33,867 nt of DNA from Chara braunii (lineage: Eukaryota > Streptophyta > Charophyceae > Charales > Characeae). Shown piece by piece: positions 9,557 through 18,754 of the stretch. How positions within the stretch are numbered: position 1 is the first letter of the stretch; every line of letters begins with the position of its first letter. Location: the NCBI GenBank assembly GCA_003427395.1, contig BFEA01000301.1, forward strand, positions 1,642,974 to 1,676,840, read 5' to 3'. The translations under genes and the position numbers were made by a program. A model generated the notes under the pieces. That model saw only the letters and a list, made by a program, of their open reading frames with translations. It was not told the origin of the DNA and ran no database searches.

Positions 9557-9888
9557 TTTAAGGGGGGTCTGAGGGGTCCGAAAGGCGTTACCTGTGCTGA
9601 TATGACTGAGAACCACAAATAGTGAAATTTCAACTGAGTTTCAAGCTTCAACTTTGAAGTTTGGAGTTTGAACTCCAACTGCCAACTACGACATTGCAAG
9701 AATATCAAATTTCATGCAGCGGGTGGGGTTGTTCGGTCGGTACACACCTGTTCATGTTTGTAGATGCAGAAACACTGCATCTGAGTGCCTCATCATGAAA
9801 ACAGACAACTGCAGAGGGACACAGTGTCAGAAAGTCAAAGTTGTCGGACACATCACGAAGAAACCACAAACAGCCTGGGACAAGACAA
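9557..9888 (+). other. Unassigned spacer with small palindromes
   Basis: No gene. Two perfect small palindromes lie close together, CTTCAACTTTGAAG (9646-9659) and GGAGTTTGAACTCC (9663-9676). The E2 LTR begins at 9889. Confidence 0.4.
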
Positions 9889-10809
9889 TGCGAGGCCACT
9901 GCCTCTATGAGCCCCATTCAGCCCCTTTCCGGGAGCCTGTCGGCTGCCCTAAGTGAAGGCAGGCTCGACTAGGCCCCTCAGGGCCTTACTTCGGCCTCTG
10001 CGCAACTCAAGGAAATTCAGGCAGTTGCGCAGCGCCAGTTGGTTGAGTGAACCCAGGCCCTGGGCCGCCTGTGTGAATGTATGTGAAGCAGGCNCTGGGC
10101 TGGATACNNGTACTGGGCCAAACACAGGCCAAAGGCAGTTGGGCACATGCAACCACCTCAGGCCCAAGGCCTGTTTTCGTCGAGCTGGGCCTCAGGCTAC
10201 CGGGGCCTACTGGAAGCTTCCTGGGACTGCACGCAGGCAGGCCACTTCGATATAGCAAAGGGCCTGCCTCCGTATTCGACATTCGGGTGCTGGCTGCATG
10301 CTGCGCAAGCGCTGCTGCGCTATTTGCTGGCTGGCGCCTACGCTCTCACGGGCGAGCAGGGAAGGAGCACGCAGCCATAGCCGAGCTGTGCTGCTGTAAG
10401 CTGGGTGAAGCGCAGGGTGGTCCTTGGGTGCTAGTGGCATCTGTGTGTTGGGGAATGAGGTTGTGAGGGTAGCGAGAGACATACCTGGTTCTGGAAGTGT
10501 GCGACATTGGTCGCCATATGCTCACACTTCAGGAATGCTGTTGACGTCATCTTTCGGTATCTTAGTGTAGGCTAGATAGGATCTGCCACATGTAGTCTGG
10601 GCGCCGAGCGCCAGATAGGATATCAACTCTGGTTCTTCGTTGATGATGATGGGACTATTTCAGCATTGTCAATTATGAACTCTTGGTGTGTTCTTATTTG
10701 GTGAATCTCGTGATGCAATTCTGCTGTTGGTTTGAGGTCACGACTATCTGGGCTCATATGCATGATGCTGTTTAATTGCTGAAGTTCGCTATTGCTCATC
10801 TTCCTTGCA
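9889..10809 (+). repeat. 5' LTR of element E2 (921 bp)
   Basis: It starts TGCGAGG and ends CTTCCTTGCA, so has TG...CA ends, and is followed after one base by a PBS-like sequence. It is homologous to the reverse complement of the E3 LTR: the start (TGCGAGG), a GCCCTAAGTGAAGGC block, a block beginning CAGTTGCGCAGCGCCAGTTG, GGGCGC(C/T)GAGCGCC, and the end (ACTATCTGG ... CTTGCA) occur in the same order. A TATA-like GATATAGC is at 10249-10256. On the antisense strand a donor-like CCAG|GTATGT lies at 10479-10488. Three Ns are present at 10094-10109. Confidence 0.85.
10249..10256 (+). promoter_or_regulatory. TATA-like motif in the E2 LTR
   Basis: GATATAGC lies at about one-third of the LTR. The E3 LTR and the 22330 copy have CATAAAGG and CATAAAAG at the equivalent place, which supports a promoter role. 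Confidence 0.45.
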
Positions 10810-10810
10810 A

Positions 10811-10824
10811 TTTGGTATTGGTCT
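10811..10824 (+). promoter_or_regulatory. Primer-binding site of E2 (degenerate)
   Basis: TTTGGTATTGGTCT directly follows the LTR and keeps TGGTAT of the initiator-Met tRNA type site. The E3 PBS at the equivalent place is TGGTATCGGAGC, so this copy has mutated. Confidence 0.65.
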
Positions 10825-12004
10825 GCTGGGCGAGTTTGGCCGTAAGTGGTGTGTAGTGAGGAGGGTGGAGATGAGTGTATAGGCGACCCAGGAGGTGAGG
10901 GGATCGCCAGGAAGGCTACGTAGGGTGAAATGTGGTCTGGGCAGAACTATCTAATGTGCGATTGATGCTGAGGTGGAACAGCGAGATAATGCTGGTTGTG
11001 CCGATGCAGTGACTGGTCATCTGGTCATCTGGTGAGATTATCTCAGTGGTTGGGGGCAGCTATTTGAGGTACGTTGCTCTTAACCTTATCTACCCTCTCT
11101 GACACTTCTTACCGTGAGGTTGTGTGTTCCTTTTTGAGAGTCCTCTCATTGTAAGGTGTCGAGTGCGCTCAACCTTGAGAGTCGGCAATGTTCACGTGGA
11201 GCATCTGGGAGAAGATGGGCGGAGCTTTCTGAAGGGCCCTGGACGAAGCACTGGGTCACGGTCACCATGCCAACCCACAGGGAGTAGAGCACGCATGCCT
11301 TGCTGCTTGTCCTTTGTTCGGCTGCTGCGCTGTAGATGGGTACTGTTGGGCAGGCCAGCCCTTGAGGGAGACTAGACCGGGCGTCTTTAAATAAGCACCG
11401 GAAGGGGAACCATTGGCTGTGATCGTCGTTTGGCTGCGACGTAAAAGAATTCCTGGAGGCACTTGGGGGCGGACGTTAAATTGCCTGTGGATCAGCCAAT
11501 GGTTGTAAGGCTCGCTGCACGCGAGGATAATCCAGTGCAGCGCTGGCCAGCTCAGCAGATACTCGGGGCACAGGGGTGGGCCGGACACACACCTTTAGAC
11601 ACGTGACGCTCTCCATATTGCTCAGGGACGCTGAGGTCAAGTGATACTCGGAGGAACCAAGGGAGGGGTTGATTCCAGGTGATAAGTTCGAGAAAATTCC
11701 ATGTTGTCCTATCCACACAAATGATTCTATTTTTATGTTTTGACTAGTTAGGTGTACAACCATTGACATCTGACAGACAACATTAGTTAGAACTGTTTAT
11801 TGTTCCTGGTGCTTCTGTTTGCGGACTAGTCAGACTAAAAATAGTTTCGTTTGTAGGAACCTGGACTGACTTGTTAGAACCCGAATGTATCTGCTCCAGA
11901 ATAGTCACCAATTAATTATTTATTTATTTTAAATTGGTCTGTGCACTCTGTTGAGGTAGGCATCTTAAGTGACCTAGTGTAGACGGTGCACAATGCTGTA
12001 GCAT
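10825..12004 (+). other. E2 leader, about 1.2 kb, conserved with the E3 leader
   Basis: No credible coding frame. Much of it aligns to the E3 leader on the other strand (32187-33449). Shared blocks include GAGGTACGTTGCTCT (11066-11080), CCTTATCTACCCTCT, GAAGGGCCCTGGACGAAGCA (from 11232), GGTCACGGTCACCATGCCAA and GGCTGTGATCGTCG. The first block contains a donor-like GAG|GTACGT with GT at 11069-11070. A TTAATTATTTATTTATTTTAAA tract lies near 11910-11932. Conservation of a non-coding leader points to RNA functions such as packaging, dimerisation or translation. Confidence 0.7.
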
Positions 12005-14005
12005 ATGAGCGACAGGGAGGACACACCACCGGACGACCGGATCTTGCGATCAGCTAGACGCCCGGTAGCAAATGTGTCCTTAGGACCGGAGGGTGATAGG
12101 ATTCTGTTCCGCCAGCTTAGGGAGAGGCAGCAGCTGCAGAGGAGAGCTAGAGCAGCTGAGGCCAGCAGGGCTTTCGCTAGCGAGGCCGCTGCTACAACAG
12201 CCATGGCCACTTCCGGTATGGTCACTTCTGCGCAGCAAACTTCCCAGGCCAGCAGTTCAGGTATCGTCGGGTCAATGGTCGCGCAGTCCTCGAGTCAGTC
12301 CACTGGCGTTATGGCAAGCCAGGCAGCAGTGTTGACCTCAGAGGATGTCGCCATCCAGCAGGCAGCCCTGGAGGAGGCAAAGTTACAGCAGGCATTAGGA
12401 CAGATAAAAGCGGAGAAGGAGAAGATGATTAGAAGAAGAGCCAGGATGCAGCGGAGAGGGGCAGACATAGAGGAGTTAGAAACGATGGACCTGACGAACA
12501 TGAATGATGATGTGAGGGTAGTTAGGAGGGCCCTGCTAGGAGTAATAGAGATGCATGAGCATCTGACTACCATCCTTCACGATATCCAACAGAGCCTAGC
12601 CATTTTGGCAGGGCGCGCTCAGGCGGCACCATCACCATCCGGGCCTGGTGCCTGGCCCGTGCCATATCCTCCTTTTTCTATTCCATCGGTGACAGGGGTA
12701 TCCCCATATGTAGCCACGTCATCGGTTGCGATCGTTTCCTTGGGCATGCCGCTGTCAGGAGGGGTATCAGCAGGGACTAGTTTGCAGGCTCCTGTTCAGA
12801 CAGTGTTCACCCAAACTCCATCGCAGGTTGCAGTCACCACGCAGCCTGCTGTCTCACAGCCTGTGCAGCCGCAGGGCACACAGCCCCAACAGCTGGCACA
12901 ACAACCTGTGTCACAAGGTCCACAACCCATAGTGATGCAGGGACCGGGACAGACATAGTGGGTTCCAAAGACGACCATCGCCGCTCCCAAACCTTTCACA
13001 GGGGATAAGAGGGGCGAAGACCTCGACACGTGGTTGAGGGCAGTGCCCGTCTACGTCAGGTGTTTGCCGCACGAAGAAGTGCTTGTGGCTGCTTCCTACC
13101 TAGAGGGTAGTGCAACAAGATGGTTGAGTGGTTTAGTGCAGCTCAAGGGGTATGGTCATGACTTCCGCGCTTGGGCGGTCACCCAGAAATTCGAGGACTT
13201 CCTGAAGATGGTGGAGGACAGGTGGCACGATCCTCAGGAGGCCCAAAGGGCCACTGATGCGATGCTGACACTGCACACGCAGCAGTTAAGTCAGTAAGGG
13301 AAGCTACTGACGCTGTTGAGTGTCTAATCTGCGTCCCAGGGGTGCGCTATGACCCCCAGGTCTTACTTGCGCTATGACCCTCAGGTCTTACTTACCTCGT
13401 ACCTGAGATGCTTTTCATTGCCTCGCAGGAACCAGTTGTTAAGGGAGGCCAACATCAATATGCACAACTTTCCTTCGTTCAACAAGATGGCCCTAGACCT
13501 CGAGGCTAAGATAGGGCATGGGCAGGCACCCACTACGGATGGGAGGAAGAATACACTGCCTCCTAACTGGAAGGCGAAGGGTCGCTTAATGTTTGTCTAT
13601 AATGATCGTTCCACTATCGAAGTAGACGAACACTTCCAGGAGGGAGTAGGTTCAGAGGCGGGCAGCGTAGAAAGTTCAGAGGGTGGAGTGGTCGCTGCCG
13701 TAGGTCAAAAAGGAAAGGCGACCGGTAGACGCCGTGGAGGCTCCCGGTCTAGGAGTCAAGTTGACCCCAACGCTCCTCCATGGGAGAAAGCAGGTCTTAC
13801 AGAGGACGTGTGGAGAGACCGTTACTCACGGTAGGCGTGTATTCGTTGTGGTCAATATGGCCACAACCAATTCAGGTGCCGCAATAACAAGGTGACATGA
13901 AAGATCCCGCCTACGATGGGGTAGGTGTTGGGATCCTCTCATCCCGTTGGTAGCAATGTTGCTAGTTCTTCTGGCAGTGCTCCGGGAAACGCATCGGGCC
14001 AGTAG
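12005..14005 (+). pseudogene. E2 gag polyprotein with in-frame stops and compensating frameshifts
   Basis: The start MSDREDTPPDDR parallels E3 (MSDASTSEEE). The N-terminus is Ala/Ser-rich, then a coiled-coil/basic stretch (about residues 118-165), a Pro/Gln-rich linker, and a capsid-like domain (PFTGDKRGEDLDTWLRAV, YLEGSATRWL). A TAG at 12956-12958 separates linker and capsid in the same frame. A frame change near 13285 is reversed by a 25-bp tandem duplication at 13344-13393. After TAG 13832-13834 the frame encodes a CX2CX4HX4C knuckle (CIRCGQYGHNQFRC) and then the gag end GNASGQ, matching GNTSGQ of E3. More stops follow the knuckle. Not translatable as one protein. Confidence 0.85.
13344..13393 (+). 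repeat. 25-bp tandem duplication in E2 gag
   Basis: The unit starting GCGCTATGACCC occurs at 13344-13368 and 13369-13393 with one mismatch. It duplicates the codons for RYDPQVLL and shifts the frame by one. E3 has only one copy of this peptide segment (RFDQQVLL). Confidence 0.9.
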
Positions 14006-14034
14006 GAATAGTAGTTGTTCCTGCTAGGGTCGAG

Positions 14035-14683
14035 GTGGTGGAGACACCCTCACCATCTCGAGAGATGGCCCAAACTACTGACTCAAGTGTCATCCCGCAC
14101 ACACGTTCAGACCCATTGAGCCTCTGTTCGATGAATGTGTTTGAGTCCTTAGAGGAGCTAGAGGTGGAGTGGTCTAGATCAGACCCGCTAGCTTCTTGGA
14201 CGGCCTTAGTCAAAGCCTTGAAGGGTGAGATGTTCGTCAGCGAGGTAGTCATTGGCGCCGCAAGGCCGGGGCCTATTATGCCACTTGCTCGACAAGGAAC
14301 TTTATTAGTCGCGCTTGCGTTGAGAGGCTGCGTTTAACGGGGCGAGTGCAGCGCCTGAGTCGACCTGTGGAGTCGACCTGTGGAGTCGACCTGTGCCAAC
14401 AAACAGCGCATGGTAGTCAACGACTACCTCCAGGATGTCGAGTGTTGTCTCCCGTACGTGGGAGGGGAATTGAGACATCACGTCTCGTTCCTAGTGAGTG
14501 ATGAGCTCCCAATGGATATGTTGTTAGGTATGTACAACCTCTCTGTGGCACCGAAAAGTGGTCAAACACACTTTGCCATGAGGAGGGACCGCCAGATTAC
14601 ACAAGTTCAAAGCTAGTAGTCTGATTGAGTCCTACGGGTGCATGTGTGCGGCCGCGTTCTACAATTATTATAAGCAAAACTAG
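14035..14683 (+). pseudogene. E2 protease region and linker, catalytically damaged
   Basis: Comparison with E3 identifies a retropepsin. The stretch near 14273-14313, read with a frameshift, gives AYYATCSTRNFISRACVERL against E3 GAFADIGSTRNFISRAYVDRL, so the catalytic Asp is Ala here. A 13-bp unit repeated three times (14357-14395) adds a further frameshift before CANKQRMVVNDYLQDVECC. The second protease block, DMLLGMYNLSV, is kept at about 14515-14547. The linker (FKASSLIESYGC) joins the RT frame but has TAG at 14681-14683. Dead as a protease. Confidence 0.75.
14357..14395 (+). repeat. 13-bp unit in three perfect tandem copies
   Basis: GAGTCGACCTGTG occurs at 14357-14369, 14370-14382 and 14383-14395. 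Two copies suffice to encode the peptide order seen in E3 (LSRTVASTLANK), so one extra unit was added and breaks the frame. Confidence 0.85.
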
Positions 14684-16518
14684 AAGGAGGGTATGTACTT
14701 AGTCTATGTCTCTGCTGCAGGCGAGCCGGTGAAAATGCCGCCGGAGATAGAGGGAGTAGTTGCCAAGTACTCTGATCTATTTGAAGAGCCGACATGGGTT
14801 GTAGAGAGGGAGGTCGTCCACGCGATAGAGATTATCCCAGGGTCTAGCATCCCGAAGGGTAGGATCTATCGGATGTCTCTAGGCGAGCTCGATGAGCTTC
14901 GCCACCAACTCAAGGAACCCGTAGAGAAGGGTTGGATCCGGCCGAGTGTCTCTCCTTATGGATCTCGAGTACTATTCGTACCTAAGAAGAAGGAGGGTTC
15001 ACTTAGGATGTGCATTGATTATAGGGGCCTCAATGCCATCACTGTAAAGAGCAGAGAGCCCCTACCGCGCATCGACGATCTGCTAGATAGAGTGCAAGGG
15101 TGCCGGTACTTCTGCAAGATAGATCCGAAGTCCGGGTACCATCAGATTGCAATCCGGCCCGAGGATCAACACAAAACCGCCTTTCAGACCAGGTACGGTC
15201 TGTACGAGTTTGTGGTGATGCCTTTCGGCCTTTGCAATGCTCCTGGCACCTTTCAGCACGCTATGAATCAGATATTCCATGACTACTTAGATAAGTTTGT
15301 CATTGTGTACCTTGATGACGTACTTATTTTTAGTAAGACTGTCGAGGAGCATGTTGCACATTTGGACAAAGTCCTCAGTCTCCTGCGACAGCACAAGCTC
15401 AAGATCAACGGTGAGAAGTACGAGTTTGGCCGCACCCGTGTCTTGTACTTGGGTCATGAGATCTCCACGGAAGGGTTGAAGCCCGATGACGCGAAGGTGG
15501 CCAGCATTCGTGATTGGCCACGTCCTCAGTCTGTGACTGAGATGAGATCTTCCTTAGGAATGACAGGCTACTATTGGACCTTCGTTAAGAACTATAGCAT
15601 ACTGGCCGCTCCTTTGACTGATCTGACGCGCTTTGACACCCCATGGGAGTGGACAGACGAGTGCGAGGCTGCTTTCAGACATCTGAAGCATGCGTTGACG
15701 CACTACGAGGTCTTGAAACTTCCTGATCCTGATAAGCCATTTATAGTCACCACGGATGCCAGCCAATATGGCATTGGCGCCGTGCTCGCGCAGCAGGAGG
15801 GGCCAAAGTTGAGGCCTGTAGAGTACATGTCCAAGAAAATGTTGTCTCAGAAGTTGGCTAAGTCCACCTATGAGAAGGAACTCTATGCGGTTTACAAGGC
15901 TCTGACCCATTGGAGGCACTATCTCCTTGGGAGGTTCTTCATCCCCAGGACTGATCATTAGACCCTGAGATGGATGAGAACTCAGCCTGTATTCTCTGAC
16001 GCCTTCAAGCGTTGGATCGAAGTCATCGAGCAATATGACTTTGACCCTCAGTATGTGAAAGGGGAGTACAACAAGGTTGTTGATGCCTTGTCGCGTAGAC
16101 CTTATTTCTCAGGTGCGCTGATTACTGAGTTCGATGTGACGGACAGTGTTACTCAGTCTTTGGTGGAAGCCTATCGCGAGGATCAGTTCATGTCTGAGAT
16201 CATACACAGACTTGAGGCGAAAGGCAAGAAGACTTCTGCTGAGTTTGAATTGGTCAAGGGCTTGCTGTTCCTTGAGAAGGACGGGAATAAACGATTGTGT
16301 GTCCCAAATAGCGGGTCTTTGCGTAATTTGTTTTTAGGTGATTGCCATGATGCCACAGGCCATTTTGGGTACAAAAAGACCGCAGCCAATCTGCTGCAGC
16401 GGTTCTGGTGGCCCACAATGATGCGAGTTGCCCAGCTGTACGTGGAGACTTGTCAAGTTTGTCGAAGGGATATCCACGCACTCAGGCCCCTCTTGGGCTC
16501 TTGAAGGCCTCCCCAACC
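14684..16518 (+). pseudogene. E2 pol: reverse transcriptase, RNase H, truncated integrase
   Basis: This is the best-preserved RT in the window. Fingers begin near KGWIRPSVSPYG. Motif A is KIDPKSGYHQ (about residue 143 from the ATG at 14693). Motif C is VYLDDVLIFS with the YLDD codons at 15308-15319, both Asp intact. RNase H keeps TTDASQYG and the Glu of YEKELYAVY. A TAG at 15959-15961 then interrupts DH|TLRW, where a Gln is expected (CAG to TAG). The same frame continues through VVDALSRRPYFSG and the integrase HHCC region (HDATGHFGYKKTAANL ... CQVC). It shifts near 16468 and stops matching after TQAPLGLLK, before the integrase core. The core, tail and 3' LTR are absent. Confidence 0.9.
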
Positions 16519-17674
16519 TTTATCCTGTTTTCTCTTTTTTTTTTTTGCTCAGTGCGCAGCACGGCTCGCCTCTTGCTACTTCTATCGTTAGGATGAGCAA
16601 ATCGGAATGAATCTTCCGCTAAATTACGTTTTTTTTTTTTTTTTCACTCGCAGCTCAAGACCTCTGCACCGCTATTCCCACACTCTAACTTCCGAATCCG
16701 ACTCCGCCATCTCTAATTTATAATGGTAAAAAACCCCGCAAATTTCCATTAAGAATCGGACGATCTACACAGTTTGCAGTTCCACCATACTGATCATCTC
16801 CACCTCTCCGCTCGATGCCTTTCTCTACTAGCTGCTAATTTACTAATCTATTGGTTGAACTAATCTTACCTATCAACTCGCCTACCCTCAAAACCCCCAC
16901 TTACCATCTTCTTTTACTCGATTCCACAAAGAATCGAGTGAATGATCCCCCACCACAGCCATCTTCCGCCATCTCTCGGCGCACCGTGTTTCTCACTAAC
17001 GTCCTACCCCACTAATCTAACAGTCATTTTGACCTTTCCATTTGCTTCGCCCGAGGCCAAAACCCCAGGATTGCTCCTTCGCTCCTACTTCTCTGCTGCG
17101 CCCGAGCTCACCCTTCACCATCTTGATTCCTTGATTCACCTAGCGCGAATCCGCGGTGGGTTCATTTCGTCGTTTTCACCCCCTGCCTTCGCCCGTCGCT
17201 CGCTCTGCCTGGCTGCCCAGCTTTCACCCACTGCTGCTATCGCCCGTATCCACTCTGCACGCACCCGGCACCGTTTCGCGCCCGGGTTCACGCGCCGTCC
17301 TCACAGCCTCTGCGTCCGCTACTCCGCTGCCCCCACTCTCTTCCTGCGCTAGCCTCCGTACTCCCTCGCTCTCCGGAGTTCGGCCTGCTTCTTCGCTTGC
17401 ACCTGGCGCAGTTTGTCGGCCAGGTTCGGTCTCCTTTCTCCGTTGCCTCTGTTGCCTCCTCCTCCTTTGTTGTGCCCTGCCCCCGCTCTGTTCGTCGTTG
17501 CCCCTTCTGCTCAGCGCCTCTCTGGCTCATGCCAACTTCAATCCCACTGCTGCGCTCTCTGCTCAGCTTCGAGTGGAAGTGAAGCCGCCCAACCTCCTTC
17601 CTTTGCTGCCCGTCGCCCTTCCTCTCCGTTGCCAACCTGCGCCCGACACAGACCGATCGCGCGTCACTCTTCAC
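16519..17674 (+). other. Pyrimidine-rich stretch without recognisable genes
   Basis: Starts with T-runs (16533-16546, 16629-16644) exactly where E2 breaks off, then is strongly C/T-rich on this strand. Long open frames here (for example 16942-17352 and 17156-17725) are Pro/Ser/Leu/Arg-rich and overlap in several frames, as expected from composition. A perfect 9-bp stem hairpin is formed by ACTCGATTC (16916-16924) and GAATCGAGT (16931-16939). Confidence 0.5.
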
Positions 17675-17935
17675 AACCAGCAGGCCGATGGTTGTGAAAG
17701 CGGGAGCCCGCTAAGGAGTGTGTAACACTCACTTGCTGGATCCATCAGCCCGACCGGATGGCACTGCAGCGCGTGGGGTGGCTCCACTACTGCGGCAAGT
17801 GGGACTACACAGGGCCTGCTGCAATCCCGCAGTGTGAGCTAGGTGCAACGGGTCCCGTTATAGATCGTTAGTGGTAGTAGCGAAATTCTTCAAATGAGAA
17901 CTTTGAAGCTTGGAGTGGAGACGGTTCCGTGCGAA
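17675..17935 (+). rRNA. Divergent 28S (large-subunit) rRNA-like fragment
   Basis: Ordered blocks match the conserved eukaryotic nuclear LSU rRNA: AGCAGGcCGaTGGT, then CCGCTAAGGAGTGTGTAACA with CTCAC, then AGCCC and GGATGGCaCTGcAGCG, and about 120 nt later AGATCgTTaGTGGTAGTAGC followed by TTCAAATGAGAACTTTGAAG and GGTTCCgTGcGAAC (lower case marks differences). Spacing agrees with the real molecule. Many substitutions and one lost A fall at normally near-invariant positions, so this is either a decayed rDNA copy or LSU of a fast-evolving organism. Weak similarity may continue to about 18150. I see no flanking 18S, 5.8S or ITS. It is probably not a functional rRNA gene of the host. Confidence 0.75.
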
Positions 17936-18754
17936 CGCAGCCTGCCGCAGCCTCGCTGCAGTCTCCCCACAAATGCCCCAGGCCGCTCCGTTGTCTAACG
18001 CCCGCTGCCAATAACTCAGCGCCGACAATCCCCCTAGGTGGCACTAAGCGGAGACTGCTGACATTCATAGGGGGAGGGGACCGGAGGGGAGGCAAAGCGG
18101 CCGGCTCATCGAAGAAGCTTGGTCCCGATGCTACCGGCTGTCCCCAGGCCGGTATCCCCCCCTGCCGCAGCAGGTATCTCACCCGCTAGTGGGTGCAGCT
18201 CCCGCATGTTCCCTCATTGGGGACTTGAGCACGAATGTGGTTGCTACGGGGTTCCCCATAATGCTATACAGGGCTAACTTTGGCGCAGTCACGAAAACAA
18301 ATTGTAGTCGCACCCCAGGCAATCCCGCGAATACAACACCCCCACGCGACCTCACCGGACCCGAAACGCAGGTCATATACATTCTGCATTACCGACCCTT
18401 TTGCCTCGAGGGCACTTACACTTTCAAACCCTGATAACGCCCTGTCCTCATCAACGGCGCGGTAGAGGACTTTCGCCGACATCCCGAACACACGACCTGT
18501 CAAACAGGGCGCGCACTCAAGGCCCTTGTCTGCCATGACGGCGACCTATGTCCGACAACGGCCCTCAGAGCTGATTACCAAAGTAGAAACAAATAAAAAC
18601 GAAAAATAAAATTAGTAGAACCAAAAAAAAAAAAGTGAACGCCGCCCACACCCAGGCTGTGCATGGCCACGTCTCGCCGTCAATACCCCGCGCGCGCCGC
18701 TCACCCAGACGAGGACCCAGGAATTGGTTTCGCGTGTGCCGTCAGACGGGCGAG
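17936..18754 (+). other. Unassigned GC-rich stretch ending in an A-rich tract
   Basis: No coding frame is convincing. The first 200 bp may be a further, more diverged part of the rRNA-like sequence (GGAGAC and ACCGGAGGGGAGG blocks). An A-rich region at 18578-18634 ends in a run of twelve A, which could be the tail of a retroposed sequence. The E4 pol begins abruptly after about 18755. Confidence 0.4.

Noticed and set aside
9077-9708. Protein-coding ORFs with poly-Tyr, poly-Ile or poly-Asn runs
   Set aside because: They are translations of the (TTA)n microsatellite and its GC-rich neighbour on both strands.
12796-13029. Cys/Gly-rich minus-strand ORF (77 codons)
   Set aside because: It is the antisense shadow of the Gln/Pro-rich gag linker of E2.
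16942-17725. Two long overlapping ORFs (136 and 189 codons)
   Set aside because: Open frames in several phases with Pro/Ser/Leu/Arg/Cys-rich content in pyrimidine-rich DNA; the second one runs into rRNA-like sequence. No motif recognised.
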